This document shows positions 21,407-32,667 of a stretch of 64,000 nt of DNA, one piece after another. Numbering within the stretch: position 1 is the stretch's first letter; each line of letters starts with the position of its first letter. The translations under genes were made by a program, and so were the position numbers. The notes below the pieces were generated by a model, which saw only the letters and a program-made list of their open reading frames with translations, had not been told where the DNA came from and made no database searches. Source of the DNA: Chaenocephalus aceratus (Eukaryota > Chordata > Actinopteri > Perciformes > Channichthyidae); NCBI GenBank assembly GCA_023974075.1, contig JAMFTG010000682.1, forward strand, positions 1 through 64,000, read 5' to 3'.

Positions 21407-22000
21407 TATATAGATGCAGGAATGAGTCTTAAAACCGTGAAATTAGTTTAATAATAATAATAATTCCATAATTTTCCAGATGCTCATAGGAGCGCTTTAC
21501 AAATACACATTACACACATATCATACATTCAGGTGAAGTGTCTTGCCCAAGGAAACAGCGGCTTTACAGACGCGAGTTTCGAACTGGTGTTCCCCAACGC
21601 CCCCTTGATCTGATGATCAACGCACAGCCCACTGCGCCACTCCGCCCATCTTCACATCTCGAAGTCATCAAGGCGCTTTACAAGTACACAGTACACACAT
21701 GTGACGGTCATGGACTGTGGACAGTACCCACAGGAGCAAATGCAGGTGAACTGTCTTGCCCAACGACACAACGGCCTGACGCAGTGGCGGCGGGGGGCGG
21801 TTTCGACCTGGAGTTCCCCAACGCCCCCTTGATCTGATGATCAACGCACAGTCCACTGCGCCACCCGTCCCTATTTAACCACAGGTTCAGGTCACCTCGT
21901 CTCAAAGTCAGTGTTTTCTTTTATGTGTTTTGGTTATTACCCTGAAATAAGGTCTGCGGGGAACACAAGCTGAAGAGATTTTAAAGTTTTGTTTGTTTGC
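21407..22000 (+). mobile_element. Family B leader split by a minus-strand SINE
   Basis: GCAGGAATGAGTCTTAAAAC at 21417 and, after the SINE, CTCGTCTCAAAGTCAGTG through GAACACAAGCTGAAGAGATT near 21895-21980 are consecutive parts of the family B leader. The 72-bp region is absent from this copy. Confidence 0.7.
21451..21870 (-). mobile_element. Dimeric tRNA-derived SINE, second copy
   Basis: The reverse complement begins GGACGGGTGGCGCAGTGG, contains two monomers each with a tRNA-like head (21655-21630 and 21870-21845 regions), and ends in (TTA)n at 21451-21463. The monomer junction is at the same place as in the 20.2-kb copy, so the dimer is a family trait and not a chance tandem insertion. Confidence 0.85.
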
Positions 22001-22583
22001 TACAGATATTATTTTCTTCAATATTAGAACATCACATGGAGGTTTCCCCATTGGCCTTTTGTGAAGGAACCCCTGACAGTGGTAACTTTGGAGTCGGCCA
22101 ACTCGTCATATTCTAGCAACGATTGAAGAATCTAAATTGAGGCACAGCGAGTGATTCTTTCCTTTGTTTGACCACGGCAGTGTTTTCCTAGGAAACTAGG
22201 TTAGAGACGATTGGTGAACGTGTACAACAAGTTGACCTGCTGCGCTTATTAATCACTGCAAAGTGAAGAAACTAAATAACGGGACATTTTCAATCAATCC
22301 CATGCTGAGCTAAATCAGCTGCTGACACAAACCTAATAGAATCAATGCGACTGCGACAGTTTAATGAATCACATCACTTAGTAAATGTGTCGCCTGCTGG
22401 GTTCGGTAGCACTGCTCATACTCCCTGTAGCTTCAACTACATTTGATAAAAGTGTAAATATAGCCTCTGGTTCTCGCACTTCTGTCATGAAGCCGGAGAT
22501 TGTACAAGGCATTTTAGGCAGACATTTAGACGTACATTAATACAGACTATAAAAACAGTGTTGTATAATATATATATACACAC
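22001..22583. other. No recognisable gene
   Basis: Nothing beyond short AT dinucleotide tracts near 22565-22580. Confidence 0.4.
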
Positions 22584-22591
22584 ATACATAC

Positions 22592-22885
22592 TAGGGATGC
22601 CAGTGATTATTCAATTATTCGCTACAGTCTCCATAATCGAATATTATTTTTAAAAATCGATTTTTTTTTTTAATTTTTTTTTTTTAATTATTTATGTTTT
22701 TTTTTTTCCTGGCTTAGTTTCAACCAAAATATTTATAAATATATATATGCTAATAATAGTAATAGTATTAATAATTGTAAATGGTCATTGGTCACACCAC
22801 CGGGGTCGGGGGCGAATAATCGATTATTATTCGCCAGGGCTGCCGAATAATCGATTTTGGTCATGGTCAGTTTCTGGCAACCCTA
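22592..22885 (+). mobile_element. hAT-type MITE (family hAT-1), copy 3 with internal insertion
   Basis: Termini TAGGGATGCC and GGCAACCCTA, with an exact TSD ATACATAC (22584-22591 and 22886-22893). It is about 100 bp longer than copies 1 and 2 because of an AT-rich internal segment (about 22708-22810), either an insertion here or a deletion in the other two. Confidence 0.92.
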
Positions 22886-22893
22886 ATACATAC

Positions 22894-23422
22894 ATGTGTT
22901 CTTTACAAATAATTAATGTTACGTATGGCTGCTACGTCACTACTTTGTGTGTGTAACCTACCTTTATAATGCTGCTACTTATTTGTTACTATGGACCTTC
23001 ATTGATTTGACTATTATAGTATTGTGTGTTTGCCTTTTTATTAAATAATGTTTGTCAACTCGTTTTATTTTGTGGCCAATTAAGGATTTCTGATTGGGCG
23101 ACGAAGTGGTATGTTATTGGCTGCGGTCGAGTTTAGATTATCACGGACCGGCTCACTGTACACTGTCAGGTTGCAGCCTCTAAAAATCAAAGGAATCCAC
23201 AGAGCCCGGTTCAATTTCCATGTGTTCGGCCTTCATATCGACACATCAACGAGGGAAATATAATCTGATGGTTTTATAGAATATTCTGATTGCTTCGTCT
23301 CACAAATTAATTGACGAGTGTCCCAGCGCTCAAAACTGCAAGCGTCTCTGCACAAGGACTTGATTGAGATTACTTTTCACAACCATTTCTATACCATTTT
23401 TGTTGGGGTACCGGTAACATGC
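22894..23422. other. No recognisable gene
   Basis: No repeat or reading frame of note. Confidence 0.4.
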
Positions 23423-23430
23423 CAGGAAAT

Positions 23431-24487
23431 TAGGGGTGTAACGGTTCACAAACATTTCGGTTCGGTACGTACCTCGGTTTTTAGGTCACGGTTCGGTACG
23501 TTTTCGGTACAGCAGAAAGAATTATCACAAAACATAAAATATATTTTTTTTTTGTATTATTAAACTGTGAATAATGTATTCACTCAAATAAATACAAAAT
23601 ATAATAAAATAAACATTAAGGTGCAGCATTTCGATGAACTGAAATAATCTGTATTTGAACTTTACTGTACTAGCACCTAAGCAGCCAGTTTGACATTAGG
23701 ACTTGCTTGTCATTGTATTTTCATGTTGTTTAAAGAAAGATGAACTTGTCCACATTGCTTGCCGAAAGGGCAGATCAGCTGGCACTAGCAATGTCTCCTG
23801 CTGTGGAGAACACCCTCTCGCTAGGGACAGAGGTAGCCGATACAGCCAAGTAGCGCTTTGCTAACATGGCAACATAAGGATATTTGGCGTTTGTAATAGC
23901 TTTGGCTCGGTCTGAACTTTTTGCGAGTGGTGGAGGCTTACATGCTAGCGGGAGTTGGGTTTGCACTTCAGTCTTTTGGTACCGGTGATATTCACGTTCA
24001 GGTGATGCCTTTTCAAATGAGTGTGCAAGTTTGATGTATTGCCAGCCGCGTAACTAATTTTAGTTGAACAATGCCGACCAACAGCTTTGGTTCGGTCCAC
24101 CTGTCTTTGTCCGTCATCCTTGTACGTAACTGCGAAACCAAAATGTTCCCAAACCGGAGACTTCAATGATGCTGGAGAATTTTCGAGCTCAACTTTATCT
24201 GCGTTCGCCATTTTTGCCAGTTCCTCTAAATTTGAACGCATCCCTGTGACCAGCTCTCATAGTAAGCCTCTCGTCCAATGAAATGACTTGGTCGCTCTAT
24301 GACGCGTTGAACCCAATGTGAGCAAATTACTCTGAATGCTGCGACGCCCCACCTAAGATTACTTCCAAAGAGTTGTTCACGTTCTCAATCTTTTACGTTT
24401 AATGTTATATTCGTTCGGTACACTTCGGTACACAGGTGTGCCGTACCGAATAATTTGGGTACGGGTACGTGTACCGTTACACCCCTA
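23431..24487 (-). mobile_element. hAT transposon (family hAT-5), internally deleted, copy 2
   Basis: Ends TAGGGGTGTAACGGT and ACCGTTACACCCCTA, with an exact TSD CAGGAAAT (23423-23430 and 24488-24495). Its orientation is opposite to copy 1 at 15338. Subterminal CGGTTCGGTACGT motifs are present at both ends. Confidence 0.93.
23775..24241 (-). pseudogene. hAT transposase remnants: BED finger (24241-23945) and dimerisation tail (23966-23775)
   Basis: Two overlapping minus-strand frames. The upstream one (ATG 24241, 98 codons) carries a BED finger: SPVWEHFGF near residue 27, a cysteine pair of which the first is now glycine (GRHC), and THLKRHH as the histidine pair. The downstream frame (63 codons) carries a run ending YPYVAMLAKRYLAV, then VPSERVFSTAGDI, the start of the hATC dimerisation region. 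The catalytic domain has been removed, and the two parts are out of frame with each other. With the lost cysteine this copy is not expected to fold a normal finger. Copy 1 retains the same N- and C-terminal pieces. Confidence 0.75.
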
Positions 24488-24495
24488 CAGGAAAT

Positions 24496-25899
24496 ATAGA
24501 AGTGCCACAGGAAAAGGCTATAAATAAAGCTTATACTAGCAGGTTTTAGGCAATGTAGGTTTAAAAGTGAATTTGAGTCTCTTTGGCAAGTGTTGAATGA
24601 TAAAGAAATTGCATACAATTTCTGTAAGAACCGCTGAGAGCTGTGTGTGTCCGTGACTTGCTCAAGGGCACCACGGCAGGGCCCAGGAGGTGAACTGGGA
24701 CCTCTCCAAGTAGCAATCCACACATCCATGCCAAGAAATATAACAGCAGGTTTCCATCTTATGGGATAAATGGTAGAGATGGGAATTATAACAGTTGGTC
24801 TAATGAGAATTAAAATACTGTTCACTAACAATATCCCACAATATCCATTAACTATGGTTGAAATGGCATCTGTTTGCTTTCTGTTGAGGCACTTGTATCA
24901 GTGAGTTACAGGCAGGATAGATCACAGTGAAGTGTTACAGTTCAAACACTCGTAATTACGATTACTCCAATATGACAGGAATGATGCACAGACATCCACA
25001 TATAGACTGCAAATACATATAACGGCTCAATAGGAGAAAAATGTCATTTTGTGCAGCAGTCACTTCTATTAAATACATGCAGTCACTTCCTTTGAGAAAA
25101 TAAACTAGTGTGCGATGCAATTTCCAATCATTTGCTCTAAAATAATCACAGTAAAACAGCAAAAATCTATTTTCTGAGTCATTAGGCCCGCACCGTCATC
25201 CCTCCATTGGATTAACCAAGCAGCACCTCGATAAAACGTCAGCCGTAAAAACAGAGAGCGGTTTTCTAACACAATCACAGCCTATTTCAACAGAGGACTC
25301 GGAAGACATAAGAGGGAAATAAGCTTTAAAGTGGGCCATTAAGGGCGAGACCACTGAATTCACCGGTGATGACTTCTCCTACTCCTGCTGCTCGAGGACT
25401 GTTTACTTTTATAGGAATTAAGATAACACTGTCAACCGGAGAGAATCACACGACGTGGTTGAATAAGCTCTAGTTTGTACATGCCAAGCAACCAATGATA
25501 GAGAGGTCACAGGTTCAAAAGGTCACAACATCAGTGAGTCACTGCCTTTCATTTTATAACCCTACAAGGACACTCAGATACTCCAATGCCTGTCTTTTAA
25601 AAGTATTTCATAAGAAATCCTAAAGCGGCCAAAATCATAAAAATATAAGAAAGAAAAATAACTCAAAGCAAAGTTGAGGCACCCGTCAGCGAATCTTACG
25701 CATGGGTAAGAATCAAGGTCCGAGCAAAAGTCGTTTTAGTGCAATTTATTTATACACATATCAAGCATTTTTCTTCGTTCTTACCCGATGGTAAAAAACC
25801 ATTGGCCTACCGGGTGAGCTGCGCACTACCACCTGTATCCCAGATGTATAATGAGCAGGTCTCCCATCCCCCGGTGCCCAAAGGCTGCCATTACAAAAA
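24496..25899. other. Unassigned; SINE-like fragment at 24645-24725
   Basis: TGACTTGCTCAAGGGCACCA, then GGACCTCTCC, resembles a conserved stretch of tRNA-derived fish SINEs, in reverse. The remainder, including a 61-codon frame at 25739-25924, is not recognised. Confidence 0.35.
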
Positions 25900-25939
25900 C
25901 AGAGGCATAGTGCAACTTATTTGATAAACTTAAGTAAGA

Positions 25940-26298
25940 ATTAAAAGGAAGATTTACTATGGACAAAAAACAACAATAACATAAATGGATAACTATTAAG
26001 TAATATAAGCTCCTAGATATGGCTTGGATATGTCCCTTGGATATTAGAACAGCAAACTCCCTTGGAATTTTGTGTACGTAATTTAACGACCTATCTTTTT
26101 TATTTGGTTTTTATTTGGGGTAATTGTAGTGGTATCACTGTTCATGTTTTTAAAAAGGTATTCTGATTATCGGTTTTCTTTTAACTTTTTTTTAATTATG
26201 TTTCTTACTTTATTTTTATTCATTGCAGGTTTTGTGTATCTTATCTTGCTCTGCAAAGCACCTTGTGATGCATCTTGCATGTAAGGTGGTATACAAAT
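25940..26298 (+). mobile_element. LINE/SINE 3' UTR, split by a hAT insertion
   Basis: GCTCTGCAAAGCACCTTGTG and GCATGTAAGGTGGTATACAA precede the insertion. The end of the tail (AAAGTTATATTATTATTACA) resumes at 27143-27162. This block order is a standard fish retroposon tail. The 5' limit is uncertain. Confidence 0.5.
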
Positions 26299-27134
26299 CA
26301 GAGTTAGCCGGTAATTACCGGACTTTGACCGATAAAATATGCTGAAGACTGGCAAATCTCTCCGGTCAAAATGTCCGGTAAAAATATGTGCGTCACTTAT
26401 GTGACAGACAAGAAGAGTATGTGACAGACAAGAATAGTCAACTCTAATGTCTAACACTTCATGTGGAGAAAGAGATGTCCTGGATGGATTGATTGTGCGT
26501 TGATCTGTTGGTAATGCCTCGGGGTTCCGGTGGGCATGTAAAAGAAGGCATAATGCTGCGCTATACTTTGCACCTCACCCGGTTGCATAGCGAGACTTAT
26601 TGTTTAGGTGTCTTTTAATAAGCAGGTAGTCCTATCATTAGCTAGAACTAGCTGGATCTGATCGATATGGACATAAACGCGAGTGAAGTCTAATCTGACG
26701 GGAGAGAGAGATCAGCTGACGAGTCGACACGCAGCTCTGCATAACCACATGCAGCGGTGAGCGGACAAAACACACTTCAGGTTAGAATATCACACGTAGC
26801 TATTTTAATTACCTCTCAAACTACCTGAACTAGTCATAGATATATTTAGTTTTACTGTCGGATCACTCATTACTGATCCGCGAGCTGCACTGGCGGGCTG
26901 TCAGGAGAAGGAGAGAGCGCTCCGTTTATTGTTGTAAATTACTGTACACGTTTGAATAATGTAGGCTAGTTAATCTATAATTAGTTTGTTTAATATCAAA
27001 TCATATCAATTTGTTTTAAAGCTCAATTAATTACAAAGAAGACCTTTGACCGGCACTTTTCTCATTTTGTCCGGAAGATTTAAACTTGAATGGACATGTT
27101 GACCGGCAAAAAATAAATTCTAACGGAAATTCTG
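26299..27134. mobile_element. hAT-type transposon (family hAT-6), non-coding
   Basis: Begins CAGAGTTAGCCGG and ends CTAACGGAAATTCTG (imperfect inverted ends), with an exact TSD ATACAAAT (26291-26298 and 27135-27142). Both subterminal regions repeat GACCGG/CCGGTCA motifs. No transposase frame is present. It is inserted in a retroposon tail. Confidence 0.88.
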
Positions 27135-27162
27135 ATACAAATAAAGTTATATTATTATTACA

Positions 27163-28289
27163 CTGCTCACATTGAATCCCTGCATAAGAAATTAATATCA
27201 AGTAGAGGTAGCTTTTAATAAATGACCTAAACCCCAAACATGTTAAATAACAGAATTACTCACAGTATAATATTATAACACTGGTTTAACCACCGTGACC
27301 CAAAATGATATAAACAGATTGTGGAAATTAGGCAAGTATACTTAGTAGACAATATCAACACTGCTATGCACCTGTCACCCTCCACCCATGCACTCTAAAT
27401 TACTTGATAATAAACAACTAAGCTAGCAATAACATAAAAGGGACAACAAACAAACAGCTTATGTGGTATTTGGTATAATTAGTCCATGTCTAATCTGCTG
27501 CTACAACGAGTTAACTACTAATGTTAAAGCTAGTTAGCCTGTTAGCCAACTTTAGCAAACACTTCCACTGAGGGAAGCTTCGCCGGATTAAACAGGAATA
27601 CAATCTTTGTACACATGACAAGTACACACTTTAAACTGCTTATATAACAGTGTTAAGGTAAGCTAATGACCAAAGAAATCCGGAGCGACATGTTCTGTAT
27701 AGTTTCACCTAAAGTCAAGCGGACTCCATGCATAAACCCATAGTTTTAAAGTTGTATTGATTCCTTTCAACAGTAAACAGCAATAACAATCAAATGTTAA
27801 GCTGGTTTGTAAAAGATGTGGCTCTTCTAGTGAATTCGGCTTACATAAAAACAGTTTAAAGCACGTTATTTAATAATATTTTCCAATTTTCATTTGCAGT
27901 CAAGCGGTGGAGAGTGGCGTGATTTAGGAAGCAGGAAGACTCTGGGAAGCGATACTTCAAAACAAAAACACCAAATAGTGGTTTCATAAAGGGGTACATG
28001 TTTATAAATTGCAAGCCGAATTGTAAAGGGTACATTAGGGACTTGTAAAATATATACAAGGATACTATACTTGATGTATATTTGGGGATTTAAGTACTGC
28101 AACCCACAACACGAGGATTTTCACATTGGGTCTGGCTGCACACTCAAACTGTCATTAAACAAGCTTCGACAACATAATAAACGACATTATGAACAATACA
28201 TGTAATGGAAGTAACAATGTGGTAAAATTCCCATCTTTAGTAGTCATTTTGAGGAAGAAACAACGGCTTTTCTTGGTGTAAATAAGAGA
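27163..28289. other. No confirmed gene
   Basis: AT-rich, relatively repeat-poor sequence with 67-70-codon minus-strand frames near 27856-28102 that I cannot assign. A pyrimidine-rich stretch before AG near 27972 (minus strand) could be a splice acceptor, but there is no coding evidence. Confidence 0.35.
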
Positions 28290-28360
28290 GGAAGACTTAC
28301 GGTTTGTTTTCCCTCCCTTGGTTTCGAATTGACAGGCTGCTGTAGTGCGCATGCGTGAAG
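28290..28360 (-). promoter_or_regulatory. Candidate promoter / first-exon donor (minus strand)
   Basis: TGCGCATGCGT at 28346-28356 fits the NRF1 site consensus (GCGCATGCGC). About 45 bp downstream on the minus strand is a consensus splice donor, GTAAGT (28300-28295). NRF1 sites often sit at fish housekeeping promoters. No CpG island or coding exon is visible, so chance is a real alternative. Confidence 0.25.
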
Positions 28361-29241
28361 GGAACACTGGAGTGACGGTTGTTTTTCAATATGAAGACTA
28401 GTACGGGGAAAATAACGCCATAATAAAAATTGAATTATAGAGAAATAAATAATAAAAATAAACCAGAGAATATAAGATGAAGAGGAACACATACAACAAA
28501 TTGTAAATAAAAACACAAAATATAAAATAAAAACAGTATTTAGTCAAGTGAGCACACATATTGAAAATGTAAAATAATTACACATTTCAAGTATAAAAAG
28601 TGCAGCATTATACTTTACTGATTTATCAAGCCTTCATTTAACAAAACTACACACATGTAAAGTTCTTCTCCCCCATTTTTCATTCACAATTTAACTACTT
28701 TTAGTGCTGACACTTATACTTCCACCTCAAAACTATACAATTTACACCTAAACCACCCCCCGGACTATGAGCAATTCCACTTTAGCTGACCCACCCAGTT
28801 GAATATAGTCACTTAACCCTCAACTGACATTACATTTTTTGTTTCAGAAAATGCAAGCTCAATATACATGCACACTGCTGTCAGCAATTCTGTTTCAACT
28901 GCCAGCTCCATTTATTTCAGTGCCTCTTCTTCGTAATGCTGTATGAGACATAACAACATCTACAAGGACTCAAACGTTTCCAGACATTAAAGCTTTGGTC
29001 CATGTTTTGATGGCAACATAAGATACAATAAGAAGGACCTTCAAGTGTCATGGCAGCAACAGAACAAGAAGACAGATATTACAGATGGAATATACACGGT
29101 ATACAAATAATACAATTACAAATTAAATTAGAGTAAACATATTAACAGTATTAATAGAAATTACAGGAGTTAAGCAATGATCCTGTGAATATACATAATA
29201 CAGAGATGTGAGCAGAACAGATGTGTTAAATATATAAACAA
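28361..29241. other. No recognisable gene
   Basis: AT-rich sequence with no repeat or frame I can assign. Confidence 0.4.
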
Positions 29242-29681
29242 TTAAAGGTCTCCTATTATACTGGTTTTCATCAATAAATCACAGGTCTCAGATATATCCA
29301 GAGCCTGTCTCTGATTGGCTGAAACACCAACCAGATCATTGCAGCATTACCCATAATCCCCTCTGTTTCAGCCCTGTTTCCAAAGTGCTGATTCTCTGTC
29401 TGTTACTTTAGATGAAGATAAGGAGCCCCTCCCCACGCCCCTTTGAGAGACATCTGGTTACAAAGAACTCAATGGAGCTCTAGAGGAGATTCAGGTGATA
29501 AGGGGGGGGGGGGGGTTACCTTGGTTGATGATTGGCTAATGGTTACACAAGACAACACATCGTTATGACATCATCAAGTGGCCAAAATCTGATCATTTTC
29601 AGACAGGTTTTTATAGAAATGGATCAAAAAGAGAGAAAATCTTTGTTCCTGAAACTTTCAGAGTCTCTTTCCACAGAGGGG
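29242..29681 (+). mobile_element. Family D dispersed repeat, leader
   Basis: Starts at TTAAAGGTCTCCTATTAT. The block GATATATCCAGAGCCTGTCT, TGATTGGCTGAA and CCCATAATCCCCTCTGTTT recurs in reverse complement at 60905-61040. A 14-base G run lies at 29502-29515. There is no coding capacity. Confidence 0.65.
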
Positions 29682-30020
29682 ACACATGCTGATGTAGAAG
29701 AGACATGAAGAAGGGGGACACATTGATGTAGAAGAGACATGAAGAAGGGGGACACATGTTGATGTAGAAGAGACATGAGGAAGAGGGGACACATGTTGAT
29801 GTAGAAGAGACATGAGGAAGAGGGGACACATGTTGATGTAGAAGAGACATGAAGAAGAGGGGACACATGTTGATGTAGAAGAGACACGGAGAAGAGGGAC
29901 ACATGTTGATGTAGAAGAGACATGAAGAAGAGGGGACACATGTTGATGTAGCAGAGACATGGAGAAGAGGGGACACGTGTTGATGTAGAAGAGACACGAA
30001 GAAGAGGGGACACATGTACA
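29682..30020 (+). repeat. 37-bp minisatellite inside family D (about 9 copies)
   Basis: The unit joins GACACATGTTGATGTAGAAG to AGACATGAAGAAGAGGG, with 36- and 37-bp variants. Because 37 is not a multiple of three, all three minus-strand frames read through as repetitive pseudo-proteins. This unit is unrelated to the 37-bp unit at 48.7 kb. Confidence 0.95.
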
Positions 30021-30404
30021 GGTAACAGGGCGGGTTCAAATTCAGATATCAAACATTAAACATGTTTTCTAGATATTGCTTTGTCACGTTAACAACAAAT
30101 GACCCAGGCTCCACCCCCTTTTGCCCAAATTAGGACTTCCTTACAGACGTTGCGACAATATTTAACCAGATGACCATCAGATCATTTTGGTGGAACATAG
30201 ATATTGTAAAAATGTGTTTTGAGTTGTTTTTTAAATGACAGCAGACACTCCGTGACTCCGCCTCTCTTTGACGTTTGTGCACAACCCGTCCCGTCAGGAG
30301 TCACCATGACGTCAGCTGTTGGCGTGGAGATGCTGCCATGTTACCCAACATTAGGGAGTCTACGTCCGTTTGAACACGTCTAACATCACATGCACTCGTC
30401 CTAC
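30021..30404. other. Family D remainder and unassigned sequence
   Basis: No gene. It probably includes the distal part of family D, whose end I cannot fix. Confidence 0.35.
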
Positions 30405-31583
30405 TAGAGGGGGAGAAGTACTCAGATCATGTACTTGAGTAAAAGTAGAAGTACTCAGATATTGTACTTGAGTAAAAGTAGAAGTACTCAGATATTGTAC
30501 TTGAGTTAAAGTAGAAGTACTCAGATATTGTACTTGAGTTAAAGTAGAAGTACTCAGATCTTGTACTTGAGTACAAGTAGAACTCAGATGTTGTACTTGA
30601 GTAAAAGTAGAAGTACTCAGATATTGTACTTGAGTAAAAGTAGAAGTACTCAGATATTGTACTTGAGTAAAAGTAGAAGTACTCAGATCATGTACTTGAG
30701 TAAAAGTAGAAGTACTCAGATATTGTACTTGAGTAAAAGTAGAAGTACTCAGATCATGTACTTGAGTAAAAGTAGAAGTACTCAGATATTGTACTTGAGT
30801 TAAAGTAGAAGTACTCAGATCTTGTACTTGAGTAAAAGTAGAAGTACTCAGATATTGTACTTGAGTTAAAGTAGAAGTACTCAGATCTTGTACTTGAGTT
30901 AAAGTACTCTGATCTTGTACTTGAGTAAAAGTAGAAGTACTCAGATATTGTACTTGAGTTAAAGTAGAAGTACTCAGATGTTGTACTTGAGTAAAAGTAG
31001 AAGTACTCAGATCTTGTACTTGAGTAAAAATAGAAGTACTCAGATGTTGTACTTGAGTAAAAGTAGAAGTACTCAGATCGTGTACTTGAGTAAAAGTAGA
31101 AGTACCAGAGTGTAGGAATACTCTGTTACAGTAAAAGTCCTGCATTCAAAATGTTCCTCAAGTGAAAGTAGAAAAGTATTCTCATCAGAATATAGTGAAA
31201 GTAGCGACAGTAAAAGTAGTCGTTGTGCAGATTGGTCCATTTCAGAATAATATATATATGTTTTATAATGATTGATCATGAAAGTGTTCTCAAAGCTGGT
31301 GAAGGTGCAGCTAGTCTGAAGTACTTTGTAGACTGCAGGGTAGCTGGTGGATTTACTCCAGGTGTGTATTAGTTGAAAAAGGTACATGAATGATTGAGTA
31401 GTAATAATCTAATAATAATATATGAAACAGTAATAGTGGACATTTGTCTACTTTAAATAATTCAAAAACCTTTTACTTTCCTGGTTTTTCACTTTTAGCA
31501 GTTTAACTTGGAACAGAGCATTTTCACAATGAAGTATTAGTACTTTTACTTACCTACATATTTGTATACTTCTTCCACCCCTA
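30405..31583 (+). mobile_element. Family C (ACTTGAGTAAAAGT) element with 33-bp array
   Basis: Begins TAGAGGGGGAGAAGTACT and ends GTATACTTCTTCCACCCCTA, an imperfect inverted pair. The interior after the array (AAAAGTCCTGCATTCAAAAT, GTAGACTGCAGGGTAGCTGG) is non-coding. No TSD is visible. Termini of this kind recur at 21.36, 33.18 and 36.64 kb. Confidence 0.7.
30418..31104 (+). repeat. 33-bp minisatellite, array 1 (about 21 copies)
   Basis: The unit joins GTACTTGAGTAAAAGTAGAA to GTACTCAGATATT (33 bp, 11 codons). Variation is concentrated at the last bases (ATT, CTT, CAT, GTT). One copy near 30580 and one near 30900 are shortened. It reads open on both strands. Confidence 0.95.
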
Positions 31584-32321
31584 TGGATTTGTCATTAACA
31601 GACGGGGCTCCAAACATCTTTTAGTTAGTTAGTTTTTTTTGTTTGTTTTTTTTCCGAGCGTGTAAAACCAAAGAAAATACAAATGAAACAAAAGATGATA
31701 CAGACATGATACAGTACTATACAAATTAATGCAATAACTAAACGAAATATTTAAATAATAATTGAATAATCTGTAGTATCATTGTCTGATAACAATAAAC
31801 AACAAAACTTAATCTAAATAGCTTCCAGTGGAATTAAAGGGAAAGTTGTAAGGATGCATCCTCTGGGGAGCATGAACATGAGAGGATTATTATGTTGGTG
31901 ACCCTTAAGATATCTCTGTACGGAAACATCTGCATCAATCAGCTCTCCAGCGACTCCTCACACAGCGCTCTGCTCTGATATCCGTGTGACGCCACAGAAG
32001 GAAACCTCAGATGCTTTTACAACCAGATTACTGACTGTTTAATTAAATTGAAAAATGCCCACCGCTCACGTAGCCTGTGATCGAGAGCATAATTGTGCGG
32101 CTGTATTAGCAGGAGGCTCATTACTCAGCGCTAATGAGTTTCTCCTGCACAGACACATCACAGGAGCAGGCCCGAGGTTCTGCTTTATGTTCCCAATCAC
32201 CCGCTCTGTGAGGAATATCTCCAATAAGCCTCGTGCACGGAGCTGTCCTCCACATGGACAACAACAACTTTCATATTGTCCTATGTGTGGCTGCCTGGGG
32301 AAGGGGATAGGGGCGTAGAGT
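31584..32321. other. No recognisable gene
   Basis: Includes an AT-rich part (31620-31800) and an 87-codon frame at 32055-32318 without recognisable domains. Confidence 0.4.
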
Positions 32322-32362
32322 AGTGACGGAAGGAGTCCTTAAACCCAGAACATGTGTGTTTT

Positions 32363-32667
32363 GGTTAGCCGCCTTTAGCTTAGCCGCCTTTTGGTTAGCC
32401 GCCTTTAGCTTAGCCGCCTTTAGGTTAGCCGCCTTTAGGTTAGCCGCCTTTTGGTTAGCCGCCTTTAGCTTAGCCGCCTTTAGCTTAGCCGCCTTTAGGT
32501 TAGCCGCCTTTTGGTTAGCCGCCTTTTGGTTAGCCGCCTTTAGCTTAGCCGCCTTTAGCTTAGCCGCCTTTAGGTTAGCCGCCTTTAGGTTAGCCGCCTT
32601 TTGGTTAGCCGCCTTTTGGTTAGCCGCCTTTAGCTTAGCCGCCTTTAGCTTAGCGGTGGTGACGTGA
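32363..32667 (+). repeat. 15-bp minisatellite derived from the 72-bp unit (about 20 copies)
   Basis: TTAGCCGCCTTTAGC and variants (TTTTGG, TTTAGG). The array is entered from a family B-like leader (GGAGTCCTTAAACCCAGAA, 32331) and leaves into TTAGCGGTGGTGACGTGA, the next part of the 72-bp unit. It is therefore an expansion of one 15-bp segment within that unit. It reads as Leu-Ala-Ala-Phe repeats in one frame. Confidence 0.92.

Noticed and set aside
29611..30052. Three overlapping minus-strand frames of 100-142 codons
   Set aside because: They are the three frames of the 37-bp family D array; three-frame openness follows from the period.
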